Below, piece by piece: positions 20,780 to 30,915 of a stretch of 49,500 nucleotides of DNA. The DNA is from Lachnospiraceae bacterium. Its GTDB lineage: Bacteria; Bacillota; Clostridia; Lachnospirales; Lachnospiraceae. The position numbers and the translations under genes were made by a program. The number at the start of each line of letters is the position of its first letter. Position 1 is the first letter of the stretch. The stretch covers positions 1 through 49,500 of the forward strand of contig JAFLTG010000011.1 in assembly GCA_022510545.1 (NCBI GenBank), written 5' to 3'. The notes below the pieces were generated by a model that saw only the letters and a program-made list of their open reading frames with translations, searched no databases and had not been told where the DNA came from.

Positions 20780-20889
20780 GTATCTACCTCCTCATACTAT
20801 GTCGCAACTTATTTAAAAGGATTTGCGAAGCAATTCCTTTATGAAGCCGTTAGGTCCTAGTCTATTATATCAGATTGACGAGTTCTTTG

Positions 20890-23800
20890 CTACTTCTTTT
20901 CTATTCCGATAACAACCTTTTCTCCATTGACGTTCCATTCTTTGGATACAGACAGGTTCTCACCGGCTGTAATCTCCTCTGCAAGCACCTTTCCGGAGAT
21001 TATGTCTGCGTTATTCCGCACAATATCTGCCACTTTTTCGTTATCATTGATAGATACCTTTATATGATCCATAACTTCAAAGTCAGCATCCTTACGCATA
21101 GTCTGAATCTTGCTTATTACTTCATATACAAAACCTTCCTCGATCAGCTCATTTGTTAAATTCGTATCAAGTACAACCGTTATATTGTTATCAGCCTCGG
21201 ATACATACCCTTCTTTCTGAGCCATCTCTATCAACAAATCTTCTTTTGACAAAGCAATTTCAGTACCATCCACATCAAATTTAAGGACTCCGTTTGCATT
21301 AAGCTCGTCCATCGCCTTGTTACCGTCCAGACTTCCAAGCACTTTCTGAATGCCGCCCAGCTGTTTGCCATACTTAGGTCCTACAGTACGAAGCTGCGGT
21401 TTGAAGCTGTAACTTGTAAACTCTCTTACATCCTCTGTAAATTTGATTTCTTTTACGTTAAGTTCGTCTTTTATTATTTCTTTATAAAAATCACTAAGCT
21501 CATTTTCAGCCTTCACAAACATTGTACCGATAGGCTGACGGTTCTTGATATTGGCAGCGTTACGTGCAGCCCGTCCCATTACGACAATCTTAAGAACCTC
21601 ATCCATATCCTCTTCAAGCTTCTTATCGATCATCTTTTCATCGGCTACAGGGAAGTCACACAGATGGATACTTTCCGGAGCAGCCGCATCTATACTTTTA
21701 ACCAGATTCAGATAAATCTCTTCCGTCATAAAAGGAATCATCGGAGCAGCACACTTGGATATCTCTACAAGCGCCGTATACAATGTCATATATGCATTGA
21801 TCTTATCCTGTTCCATTCCCTTTGCCCAGAAACGCTCACGGCTTCTTCTGACATACCAGTTACTCATCTCATCCACGAAATTATCAAGCACCCTGGCTGC
21901 CTCGGGGATTCTGTAAGCATCCATATTCTGATCCACTTCTTTAATCGCCGTATTCAATTTGGACAACAGCCACTTATCCATAACCGGAAGCTTGTCATAA
22001 TCCAGAGTATATTTAGTTGCATCAAAGTCATCAATATTTGCATACAGTACGAAAAATGCATAGGTATTCCACAGCGTACCTAAGAATTTACGCTGTCCTT
22101 CCTGTACGGCCTTGCCATGGAATCTGTTGGGCAGCCATGGAGCGGAATTAATATAAAAATACCATCTTATTGCATCAGCACCGTAAGTCTCCAATGCCTC
22201 AAACGGGTCAACCGCATTACCTTTGGACTTGGACATCTTCTGTCCGTTCTCATCCTGTACGTGACCCAATACTATTACGTTTTCAAAAGGCGCTTTATTA
22301 AACAGCAACGTAGATTCGGCCATAAGTGAATAGAACCAGCCTCTGGTCTGATCTACGGCCTCTGAAATAAACTGTGCCGGGAACTGGGCATCAAATAAAT
22401 CTTTATTTTCAAACGGATAATGATGCTGTGCAAAAGGCATAGCTCCTGAATCAAACCAGCAGTCAATTACCTCCGGAACACGTTTCATAGTCTTACCGCA
22501 ATCCGGACAAGTTATCGTTATTTCGTCAATATATGGACGGTGCAATTCCACTGTCTTAGCTGCCGGATTACCACTCATTTTATCAAGTTCTTCCCTGGAA
22601 CCGATTGCTTCCATATGTCCGCAGCCTTCGCACTCCCACACATTCAAAGGAGTTCCCCAGTAACGGTTTCGGGAAATTCCCCAGTCCTGAATATTTTCAA
22701 GCCAGTTACCAAAACGTCCTTCACCGATGGACTCCGGTATCCAGTTAACTGTTTTATTGTTGCGTACAAGATCATCCCTTACGGCTGTCATCTTAATAAA
22801 CCATGATTCTCTTGCATAGTAGATAAGCGGAGTATCACATCTCCAGCAGAAAGGATAATCATGTTCAAATTTGGGTGCGGAGAAAAGCTTTCCTTCCTTA
22901 TCCAAATCTTTTATGATTTCAGGGTCTGCCTTCTTTACAAAAATTCCGGCATAAGGTGTTTCCTGCGTCATTTCACCCTTGCCATCAACAAACTGAACAA
23001 GCGGAAGGTCATACCTGCGCCCTACATTGGCATCATCTTCACCGAATGCAGGTGCAATATGAACTATACCTGTACCGTCTGTCATTGTGACATATGTGTC
23101 ACATGTTACAAAATGAGCTTTCTTGCGCAGCTTGGCTGCCATTTCACCTGCACAGGCAAATAACGGCTCGTATTCTTTATATTCCAAATCGGTCCCTTTA
23201 TAGGTCTCAAATATTTCATATGCCTTCTCACCTTCATCGGCCAACGAACCAAGCACATTATCAAGCAGAGCTTCCGCCATATAATAAGTATAGCCGTCAA
23301 CTGCTTTAACTTTTACATAGTTCTCGTCAGGATTCACACAAAGTGCCACATTGGAGGGCAGTGTCCAAGGGGTTGTGGTCCATGCAAGGAAATATGCATC
23401 CTCTCCAACCACTTTAAATCTTGCTATTGCGGAACGCTCTTTTACAGCCTTATAACCCTGTGCCACCTCATGTGAGGAAAGCGGGGTTCCACAGCGTGGA
23501 CAGTATGGAACAACTTTAAATCCTTTATATAAAAGACCTTTATCCCAAATCTGTTTCAATGCCCACCACTCGGATTCAATAAAATCATCATGGTATGTTA
23601 CATAAGGATCGTCCATATCAGCCCAGAAACCGACCGTACCGGAGAAATCCTCCCACATTCCTTTATATTTCCAGACAGATTCCTTACATTTACTGATAAA
23701 AGGATCAAGCCCATACTCTTCTATCTGCTCTTTTCCGTCCAGACCCAATAACTGCTCTACTTCCAGTTCCACCGGCAGACCATGGGTATCCCAGCCTGCC

Positions 23801-24045
23801 TTACGTGGAACAAAACAGCCTTTCATGGTGCGATATCTGGGAATCATATCCTTGATTACTCGTGTCAGGACATGCCCTATATGCGGTTTACCGTTTGCTG
23901 TCGGAGGTCCGTCATAAAATGTATAAGTTGGTCCTTCCTTACGTGAGTCCATACTTTTCCGGAAAATATCGTTATCTTTCCAAAAAAGCTCTACCTCTTT
24001 TTCTCTATCTACAAAGTTCAAACTGGTATCAACTTTCTGATACAT
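20890..24045 (-). CDS. ileS: Isoleucyl-tRNA synthetase
   Basis: PHIGHVLTRVIKD (HIGH), KMSKSKGNAVDPFE (KMSKS), WAKGMEQDK; start reassigned to MYQKVDTSLNF after GGAAAGGAG. Confidence 0.97.
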   Translation of the reverse strand: MYQKVDTSLNFVDREKEVELFWKDNDIFRKSMDSRKEGPTYTFYDGPPTANGKPHIGHVLTRVIKDMIPRYRTMKGCFVPRKAGWDTHGLPVELEVEQLLGLDGKEQIEEYGLDPFISKCKESVWKYKGMWEDFSGTVGFWADMDDPYVTYHDDFIESEWWALKQIWDKGLLYKGFKVVPYCPRCGTPLSSHEVAQGYKAVKERSAIARFKVVGEDAYFLAWTTTPWTLPSNVALCVNPDENYVKVKAVDGYTYYMAEALLDNVLGSLADEGEKAYEIFETYKGTDLEYKEYEPLFACAGEMAAKLRKKAHFVTCDTYVTMTDGTGIVHIAPAFGEDDANVGRRYDLPLVQFVDGKGEMTQETPYAGIFVKKADPEIIKDLDKEGKLFSAPKFEHDYPFCWRCDTPLIYYARESWFIKMTAVRDDLVRNNKTVNWIPESIGEGRFGNWLENIQDWGISRNRYWGTPLNVWECEGCGHMEAIGSREELDKMSGNPAAKTVELHRPYIDEITITCPDCGKTMKRVPEVIDCWFDSGAMPFAQHHYPFENKDLFDAQFPAQFISEAVDQTRGWFYSLMAESTLLFNKAPFENVIVLGHVQDENGQKMSKSKGNAVDPFEALETYGADAIRWYFYINSAPWLPNRFHGKAVQEGQRKFLGTLWNTYAFFVLYANIDDFDATKYTLDYDKLPVMDKWLLSKLNTAIKEVDQNMDAYRIPEAARVLDNFVDEMSNWYVRRSRERFWAKGMEQDKINAYMTLYTALVEISKCAAPMIPFMTEEIYLNLVKSIDAAAPESIHLCDFPVADEKMIDKKLEEDMDEVLKIVVMGRAARNAANIKNRQPIGTMFVKAENELSDFYKEIIKDELNVKEIKFTEDVREFTSYSFKPQLRTVGPKYGKQLGGIQKVLGSLDGNKAMDELNANGVLKFDVDGTEIALSKEDLLIEMAQKEGYVSEADNNITVVLDTNLTNELIEEGFVYEVISKIQTMRKDADFEVMDHIKVSINDNEKVADIVRNNADIISGKVLAEEITAGENLSVSKEWNVNGEKVVIGIEKK

Positions 24046-24318
24046 GATTTTCTCCTTTCCAAGCAAACAGTTATTATGCCGTCTGCAATGAAAGTGATGG
24101 CTATTTTTTTACCACTTTCTACCGCATTATTTTATCATAGGGAACTGGTTTTTGCAATGTATTCTAAATCGAAGAAATACATTTGCTATTTCGTTAAGTA
24201 TGTGATATTATGATTAAAAGCATATTTTCTTTAAAGCAAATCAATTATTCTAAAGCTCATTCAAGATTTTGATGTTTCAGAAAATCCATGCTTTTAATTC
24301 CAATCAACATTTTAATAA

Positions 24319-24897
24319 GCAGGAGAATCTGAGGCTGCATGTGTTTCTCCTGCTCCCAGGTTTGTGGTTCTGTATAACGGTACGGAAGACCAGCCTGAAT
24401 ATCAGATATTGAAACTGTCTGATTCTTATGAGAAAAAACAGGAAAACCCGGAACTGGAACTGACAGTGCTAGTGTACAACATTAATTGGGGGCACAATAA
24501 GGAGCTGTTGGAATCTTGCCAATTATTAAAGGAATATGCTCAATTCGTAAACCAAGTCAGGGGATTTGCCAGAAAAGCTCCTATTGAAGCGGCAGTAGAA
24601 AAGGCAATAAACTATTGTATAGAACATAACATACTGGTAGATTTCCTATACAAGAATCGTATGGAGGCGGTAGAAATGTGTATATTTGAGTTTGATGAAG
24701 AAAAGTTCCTGAAAAGTGAGCGGGAATGGTCATATAATAGCGGTCGCGAAAAAGGACGCGAGGAAGGCCGAAAAGAAAATCTAATAAAAAACATAGAGAC
24801 ATTAATGCAAAACTTAAGCATTAATCTGCAAGAAGCCTGTGATGCTCTTGGTATATCCATCGATGAATATGAAAATGTCAAAGAAAATATCTCATAA
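24319..24897 (+). pseudogene. N-terminally truncated Rpn/PD-(D/E)XK transposase-nuclease family remnant
   Basis: In-frame PAPRFVVLYNGTEDQPEYQILKLSDSY...VRGFARKAPIEAAVEKAINYCIEHNILVDFL...SGREKGREEGRKE is the central/C-terminal part of this family; the reading frame is closed by a stop at 24316-24318, so the N-terminal nuclease core is absent. Confidence 0.75.
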
Positions 24898-24925
24898 AAG
24901 ATTGTTGCGAAATAAACCTTAAAAT

Positions 24926-24967
24926 AAAGAGGGCGTTGATTTATTTTAACTAATCAACGCCCTCTTT
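24926..24967. terminator. Bidirectional intrinsic terminator
   Basis: AAAGAGGGCGTTGAT ... ATCAACGCCCTCTTT, 15-bp perfect stem with flanking A/T runs. Confidence 0.85.
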
Positions 24968-24995
24968 GTCTCCATTCAAACAGTTATTATATCAA

Positions 24996-27900
24996 CTACC
25001 AACTGAAGCCATTTAAACTATGTGAAACAATACTATATGTTGCTGTCTTGGCACCTATGCAGCCGGACTCGTCTTTTGCATAAACCAATACAGTTGCCTT
25101 GCCTTTATTCACATTATTTATGATCTTACACTCATATTTGTCACTGGAAACCTCTGTTTTACCAATCATAACCACTACTTTTCCGGGTACAACAACATCT
25201 CCTGTGTATTCTAACTTGCTAGTTTTTGTCTTGCCTGCCTCATCTTTGTAGAATACCACTTTTGCCTTGGTTAAGTCAACCTCATTAGATTTTTTAACCC
25301 AGACCTTATATGAACCTTTTATAGCTTTTTCGCCATCAGTAGTCTTATAATTTTTACTTTTAGCCTTGGCAGTAATTTTTACATAAACAGTGACATATGG
25401 TTTATCAGCCGTAATATTCGTAAATTTCAGCTTATGATCTTTATCCATCGGTGTTGTAAAACCAGCATCCTGATAGTAGGCAACATCATACTCGGAAGCC
25501 TTCACCGTTACTCCGTCCATACTTACAATAGGAGCAGATTTATAAATACCCTCTTTTCCTTTACTTACCTTATCGGCAATCAAAATATCATCTTCACTAA
25601 CGGTTTCTGTGCTCAGTTCCGCTTTTCCTATTGAGAATTTCTTCACAGACTTACCTTTATAATTTCCCTTGAAAGTTACGGTAAGTTTTGCACTGTCCGG
25701 TGTTGCGCTTGCTTTCTTGTTGCCGCTGTAGGATATCTTATAATCCTTTCCTTCCGTAAGCGGTAATGTATGTGGAATATCATCAGCATCTTTATAATTC
25801 CATGCAAGCGTCAAACCGTCATATGTTGCCCCTGTACTCTTATAAGATGGAGTACCAATCATACCTGTAATCACCATTTTACCGTCAGTATTCTCTGTCT
25901 TTTCAGCTAATACCACATCGGCATCCGCAATAGCTTTGGGTTGGATTTTACAAGATTTAACAACGTTGCATCCACTGTATTTATCCAAACCGACAATCGT
26001 AAATTTCACGGTACCTGCATCCGTTACGTTATCAGGGAAAGCTATTTCATACTGGTTAGCTTCAAGTGCCGTTCCGGTTTTCTTGTCTGACACTTTTGTA
26101 ATACATGCTCTAATCTGTTCTCTTAAATCATTACCTGTGTACTTTACACCATTTAGCGCAGTCTTATTGAGTTCAACTGTGAACTTCTCTGCAGCGGCTT
26201 TAGCAGCCTTACTATCCGCTACAACCAGTACGTCAATTTCACGCTCACCTGTGAAATTATTACCGATTCCTGTGATTATCGTTTTTTCGTTCTCATTTTC
26301 ACCATTAAACGTCGCATTGCCGTTTTTAAATTTTATATCCTTTGAAGTGAGTTTAATACTTCCATAATATAGTATAGGAAGTTTAGCCTGCTGATTTTTA
26401 ATAACTACTATTCTGCCTGCTTTTATGTTGTCTGTATCGCCAATGTCCTTCTTTTCAATAGTGAAGAGCTTCGGGTTGGATTTGCCGGCATAAATTCCTT
26501 TACCCGTTACGGTAATCGATGCTCTTTTGGAGTCAGTGGACGGTTTTACATTGTTAGAATACTTAACAGTATAATCAACGCCCTCAACCAGCACCTTATC
26601 ATTTAGACTGTTTGTAACAATGATTTCAGGCTTAATTGCGCTGCCGGTATAGGTGTAAATTTTGTCTTCGTTCTTAAACTCTATCTTCAGACCCTGGGTA
26701 CTATCAGGATCATTACCGGGATTTGTTGATTTAAGTGTCCATTTTGCATATAAAATAATATCTTCATTAACCGGAGTATTGAATTCATACTTCGACTCTT
26801 CTGCAAATTGGGGATCCTTATACCAGCCGTCAAAAGTATAACCGCTCTTGGCAGGGTCGGAAGGTTTAGAGCAGTTCTGTCCAGCCTCAACCTCCGTGGT
26901 ACCTATAATGTCACCATTGTCATCTTTGAATGTAACAGTATATTTTACAGGGTCGTTATCAGACCTCCACTTTGCATATATTGTAATATTCTCTTCTACC
27001 GGAGCATTAAAATCATATAATTGCGTACATGCTTCGTCTTTATACCAATCCACAAAAGTATAATCTTCTCTGGTGGGATTTGTGGTGGGTCTCGTACACT
27101 TATCACCAATTTTAATTTCCTGAGCTGGCACTGCTGAACCACCATTCGTATTGAATGTCACAGTAGCAAGCCACCTAGGTTTAATGGCAATATCTGTAAG
27201 AGGCAGGTAAGGAAGTTTAATCTCCTCACCGTAATTATTTTCCCAATTGCTAAATTTGTATCCTTCTCTAGAAGGAGTACCAAGTTGAGCAGATGTAATT
27301 TCGTTTCCTTCATTAACTTTTAACTCTGCAGGACTCTCCCCATCTTCTTTATATACAGTAACAGTAAACTGTCTGGATGAATCTAAAGGTACTACCATGA
27401 TTGCGTAGAGTTGATTAGTATTTTTATTAGTTATAGTATGTTGCTTTGCATCATTAAGGATCTTAGTTATAATGCCATCGGTCGGATATATATCAGTTCC
27501 GTCAATAGTAACTCTCTTATCATCTGCAAAAGTTCTTAGAAACAGTACTATTCCAGCCTTAGTAGTAGTAGTAAAGGTAATTTTTGTGGTTTCCCCCAAA
27601 TTCAACCTACCTTTTCCATCTTTTGTAGAACTATATTTTACTCCATTATAGCTTGCGGATGTACCTGCTTGAGTATCCAATTTTCCGGTAATATCAAAAT
27701 AGGGACTCTCCAGACCATCCTTATTAAATTCGTGTATGACAGTTTCCGTTCCTATAGGTTTAGCTTCATAACCACCTGGCTCTTCACCTTCTTTCAACCA
27801 CTGTCCAACAAGAGTCATGTCTTCGGTTACAACATTTTCAAAATTCCATTTGCGATATCCCTTATACCAGCCATCAAAAGCAACTTTTCCCTCCGGAACA

Positions 27901-30167
27901 GTTGTCGGATCATCAGGTTTTTCCATAGCAGTATTTGCTTCAACCTTTTTTACAAAACTATCTTCACCGTTACCAGGATTAAATGTCACAGTATAATAAA
28001 CCGTTGTAGCAACTCTTTGAATACCGCCTACCGAAACAAGCGTTGACTCGTATGTTGTTAATATTGTTTTTAATACTTCATCGACATCCGAAGATGTATC
28101 GGCATTTGGTGTATCAAATGAATACTTCAAGTCACCGCCGTTAACACGTCCTGCATGTGCCTTTACATTATTAGGGACATCGTCAACAGGATCAGGTTCA
28201 CAGCTATAAAAATCAGGCTGTATATCAAAGTTATTATAGGTATGCTCACCTTTTCTGGTTTTAACCTCAGGCGGAACCATGTCGCCTCTCTCTTTAACCT
28301 CGTATGCATCAAAATCTACAGATGCATCATCTGAAAAGTTATCAGATCGAGCATAATTTACAGTTGCCTCAAAAGTATCGTCTGTTGTTTCACTATCATT
28401 AGATAAAATTTCTTTATCATCATCAATACTATTTCCATCAAATACATTATCCGCATCTATATCTGAATTTTTATTCTCTTGAGATGTCTTATCTTCATCT
28501 ACTTCTGCATTTTCACCATCTTCAGATGCATTATCTTCATTTACTTCTGTATTTTCATCATCTTCAGATGACTTACCTTCATCTACTCCTGCGTTTTCAT
28601 TCTCCTCAGGCTCATCGTCTGTTACCGCATCCTCTCCATTAACATCCGCAAGGGCCTCATATTCACTTTCACCTAACGCAACATATGCAACGAATCCATC
28701 TGTTTCAATTTGAGATGAAACTGTTGAATCTTCAGTCTCTTTAGCTTTATAAGGATAGTAACGAGTCGCGCCTTCTATATGATTGTTATACGCTTTGATC
28801 ATACTACCGTCTTCGTATTCTTCATTAGGAGACACATCTTTAACAGATTCAAACTTTCCTTTACTGTCATACAAATCGGAACCCTGTTGTGATATCAACA
28901 TAGGATATGCGCAATTCCTAAAATAATTATTTTCGGCAAAAATAGAAGCTCCGCCTGCTGCCGCGCCAATACCATACTTTGAATTTCCATCATAATAGTT
29001 ATTATATATGTGAGTAGTAAAATAACGTATTCTGGGATGTCTGGAATCCGAATGGTCAAACCAGTTGTGGTGATAAGTAATACGGCCCACAAAATCCGGA
29101 TCATCATAACCTTCTCTTAATCCTAACAAACTGGATTTCCCTGAATCCCAGAAATGATTATAGGAGAATGTAATCAAATCAGACTTCTTACAGTCAAGCA
29201 TTCCGTCGCCCTTTTTCTGGTCACCTTCGCTTCCGGCATTACCATAGAAAAAGTCGCAATTATGTACCCAGATATGCGTATTATCCTGCTGTATACCAAT
29301 ATTATCTCCTTCCGTACTGTCACAGTTCATAAAACCAAGATTACGTATTTCAACATTAGACGCATTCAATACACGAATACCCCAGCCATTTGCTACAGCA
29401 TCCTCACCAACGCCTTCAACGGTGATACCTGCTCCAACATTTTTGCCATTTTCAATCGCAATATCACCTTTATCCATATCCTTAAAATCATTTACATTGC
29501 CGATAATACGAACATCAAGAGGTTTGGTTATCTTTAGGCTTTTGTATGCATTCAAAATATTTTGAAGACCTACATATTCTGTATTATCCTCTGATTTAAG
29601 CGTTACCCTATCCTTATTTGCATCAGTAACATAAATGACATAAGTGTCATCTTTTAAAGTTCCGTCCTTCTTATATGCGCCGGGTGTATTGATATTTACA
29701 TTTTCGGACTTGTCTTCATAATTCTGCCAGGCATAACCCGTACGGTCATGACTTGTTACATTTTCTATTGCCACAGTCTCTTCCGCAACAGTATCTCCTA
29801 CCTGCTTACTTCCATTAACTGTGTTTACCTTGACTGCAACAATCTTTATATACCATGTACCTTCTGTAAGACCAAGTATATCCGCCCGATAACAGTCCGG
29901 ATATTCTCTGATCAATTCATCATCAATCGGTTTATCAGGCCAATTTTTTTGATCCTTCGACACATACACCTGATATCCATCTGCACCCGTTACAGAATCC
30001 CACGTAACATATGCGCCCTCCTCATATCCGTTACTGGCTTTCACCGTAATCTGTCCTTCTGCCTGCACGGTCATCACTGCACCAAAATCCACAGCCGGAA
30101 CCGCAATAACCAATGCCAGCATCAACGCAAACGCTCTTTTTAACAGTTTCTTACTTTTTTTGCTCAT
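24996..30167 (-). CDS. Large secreted pectate lyase (PL1-like) with N-terminal FN3-like domain, InlB-type (Listeria-Bacteroides) repeats and repetitive C-terminal modules
   Basis: Signal peptide; ITVEGVGEDAVANGWGIRVLNASNVEIRNLGF...IWVHNCDFFYG...RITYHHNWFDHSDSRHPRIR...THIYNNYYDG; several YTVTFxxxxG...GWYKD...IxLYAKW repeats. Confidence 0.85.
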   Translation of the reverse strand: MSKKSKKLLKRAFALMLALVIAVPAVDFGAVMTVQAEGQITVKASNGYEEGAYVTWDSVTGADGYQVYVSKDQKNWPDKPIDDELIREYPDCYRADILGLTEGTWYIKIVAVKVNTVNGSKQVGDTVAEETVAIENVTSHDRTGYAWQNYEDKSENVNINTPGAYKKDGTLKDDTYVIYVTDANKDRVTLKSEDNTEYVGLQNILNAYKSLKITKPLDVRIIGNVNDFKDMDKGDIAIENGKNVGAGITVEGVGEDAVANGWGIRVLNASNVEIRNLGFMNCDSTEGDNIGIQQDNTHIWVHNCDFFYGNAGSEGDQKKGDGMLDCKKSDLITFSYNHFWDSGKSSLLGLREGYDDPDFVGRITYHHNWFDHSDSRHPRIRYFTTHIYNNYYDGNSKYGIGAAAGGASIFAENNYFRNCAYPMLISQQGSDLYDSKGKFESVKDVSPNEEYEDGSMIKAYNNHIEGATRYYPYKAKETEDSTVSSQIETDGFVAYVALGESEYEALADVNGEDAVTDDEPEENENAGVDEGKSSEDDENTEVNEDNASEDGENAEVDEDKTSQENKNSDIDADNVFDGNSIDDDKEILSNDSETTDDTFEATVNYARSDNFSDDASVDFDAYEVKERGDMVPPEVKTRKGEHTYNNFDIQPDFYSCEPDPVDDVPNNVKAHAGRVNGGDLKYSFDTPNADTSSDVDEVLKTILTTYESTLVSVGGIQRVATTVYYTVTFNPGNGEDSFVKKVEANTAMEKPDDPTTVPEGKVAFDGWYKGYRKWNFENVVTEDMTLVGQWLKEGEEPGGYEAKPIGTETVIHEFNKDGLESPYFDITGKLDTQAGTSASYNGVKYSSTKDGKGRLNLGETTKITFTTTTKAGIVLFLRTFADDKRVTIDGTDIYPTDGIITKILNDAKQHTITNKNTNQLYAIMVVPLDSSRQFTVTVYKEDGESPAELKVNEGNEITSAQLGTPSREGYKFSNWENNYGEEIKLPYLPLTDIAIKPRWLATVTFNTNGGSAVPAQEIKIGDKCTRPTTNPTREDYTFVDWYKDEACTQLYDFNAPVEENITIYAKWRSDNDPVKYTVTFKDDNGDIIGTTEVEAGQNCSKPSDPAKSGYTFDGWYKDPQFAEESKYEFNTPVNEDIILYAKWTLKSTNPGNDPDSTQGLKIEFKNEDKIYTYTGSAIKPEIIVTNSLNDKVLVEGVDYTVKYSNNVKPSTDSKRASITVTGKGIYAGKSNPKLFTIEKKDIGDTDNIKAGRIVVIKNQQAKLPILYYGSIKLTSKDIKFKNGNATFNGENENEKTIITGIGNNFTGEREIDVLVVADSKAAKAAAEKFTVELNKTALNGVKYTGNDLREQIRACITKVSDKKTGTALEANQYEIAFPDNVTDAGTVKFTIVGLDKYSGCNVVKSCKIQPKAIADADVVLAEKTENTDGKMVITGMIGTPSYKSTGATYDGLTLAWNYKDADDIPHTLPLTEGKDYKISYSGNKKASATPDSAKLTVTFKGNYKGKSVKKFSIGKAELSTETVSEDDILIADKVSKGKEGIYKSAPIVSMDGVTVKASEYDVAYYQDAGFTTPMDKDHKLKFTNITADKPYVTVYVKITAKAKSKNYKTTDGEKAIKGSYKVWVKKSNEVDLTKAKVVFYKDEAGKTKTSKLEYTGDVVVPGKVVVMIGKTEVSSDKYECKIINNVNKGKATVLVYAKDESGCIGAKTATYSIVSHSLNGFSW
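28447..28614 (-). repeat. Four 42-bp tandem repeat units encoding an acidic 14-aa repeat
   Basis: Units at 28447-28488, 28489-28530, 28531-28572, 28573-28614; e.g. TTATCTTCATCTACTTCTGCATTTTCACCATCTTCAGATGCA. Confidence 0.85.
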
Positions 30168-30192
30168 TACCCCATTGCTCCTTCCTGATTTT

Positions 30193-30780
30193 TTATTTAT
30201 TTTCCCCCATAAAATTGTTTACATCTTCCTCACATGAACGCATCGCCATGATAGTATCCTCCAGAAGTTTATCCAGCTCGATACCCATCATTTCCGCGCC
30301 GCGCTCTATAACTTCCCTTGAGCATCCGGCTGCAAAGGCCTTGCTCTTATATTTCTTTTTCAGGGATTTTAGTTCCATATCCTGTACACTCTTAGACGGT
30401 CTCATCAGTGCCGCTGCACCAATCAGACCTGAGAGTTCATCTACCGCATACAGCACCTTCTCCATCTCATGCTCAGGTTTAATATCAACAGTCAGCTCAT
30501 AACCGTGAGAACATACCGCATGAATAATATCCTCCGAAACGCCTCCTGCACGAAGCAGCTCCGGCGCCTTGATACAATGCTCTTCCGGATATTCTTCAAA
30601 ATCAATATCGTGCAGCAGCCCGACAATTCCCCAGTACTCTGCCTCATCTGAATATCCCAGTTCTTTGGCATACCATTTCATTATTCCCTCCACTGTCAGT
30701 GCGTGCTGGATATGAAACGGGTCCTTATTATGCTTTTTTAATAGTTCAAAAGCATCGTCTCTTTTTATGTATACACTCAT
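30193..30780 (-). CDS. HD-domain hydrolase (HDIG-like)
   Basis: IQHALTVEGIMKWYAKELG...GIVGLLHDIDFEEYPEEH...AVCSHGYE. Confidence 0.8.
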   Translation of the reverse strand: MSVYIKRDDAFELLKKHNKDPFHIQHALTVEGIMKWYAKELGYSDEAEYWGIVGLLHDIDFEEYPEEHCIKAPELLRAGGVSEDIIHAVCSHGYELTVDIKPEHEMEKVLYAVDELSGLIGAAALMRPSKSVQDMELKSLKKKYKSKAFAAGCSREVIERGAEMMGIELDKLLEDTIMAMRSCEEDVNNFMGENK

Positions 30781-30881
30781 TGAAAAAAATGCCCCTTTCA
30801 GACTGCAAATCTCACCTATTTTAAATAATTATAGTATTTCAAAAAAGTGGTTGTCAAGGTGCATTTTAAAGACAATAAACA

Positions 30882-30903
30882 GGTCAGGCGCAAGCGCCTG
30901 ACC
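30882..30903 (-). terminator. Intrinsic terminator of the giant secreted protein gene
   Basis: GGTCAGGCGC/GCGCCTGACC perfect stem just downstream of the stop at 30916, followed by TGTTTATTGTCTTT on the minus strand. Confidence 0.6.
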
Positions 30904-30915
30904 CCATTAAAATAC

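Noticed and set aside
24046-24250. T-box leader upstream of ileS
   Set aside because: No T-box sequence (GGTGGTACCGCG-like on the minus strand) seen between 24046 and about 24300.
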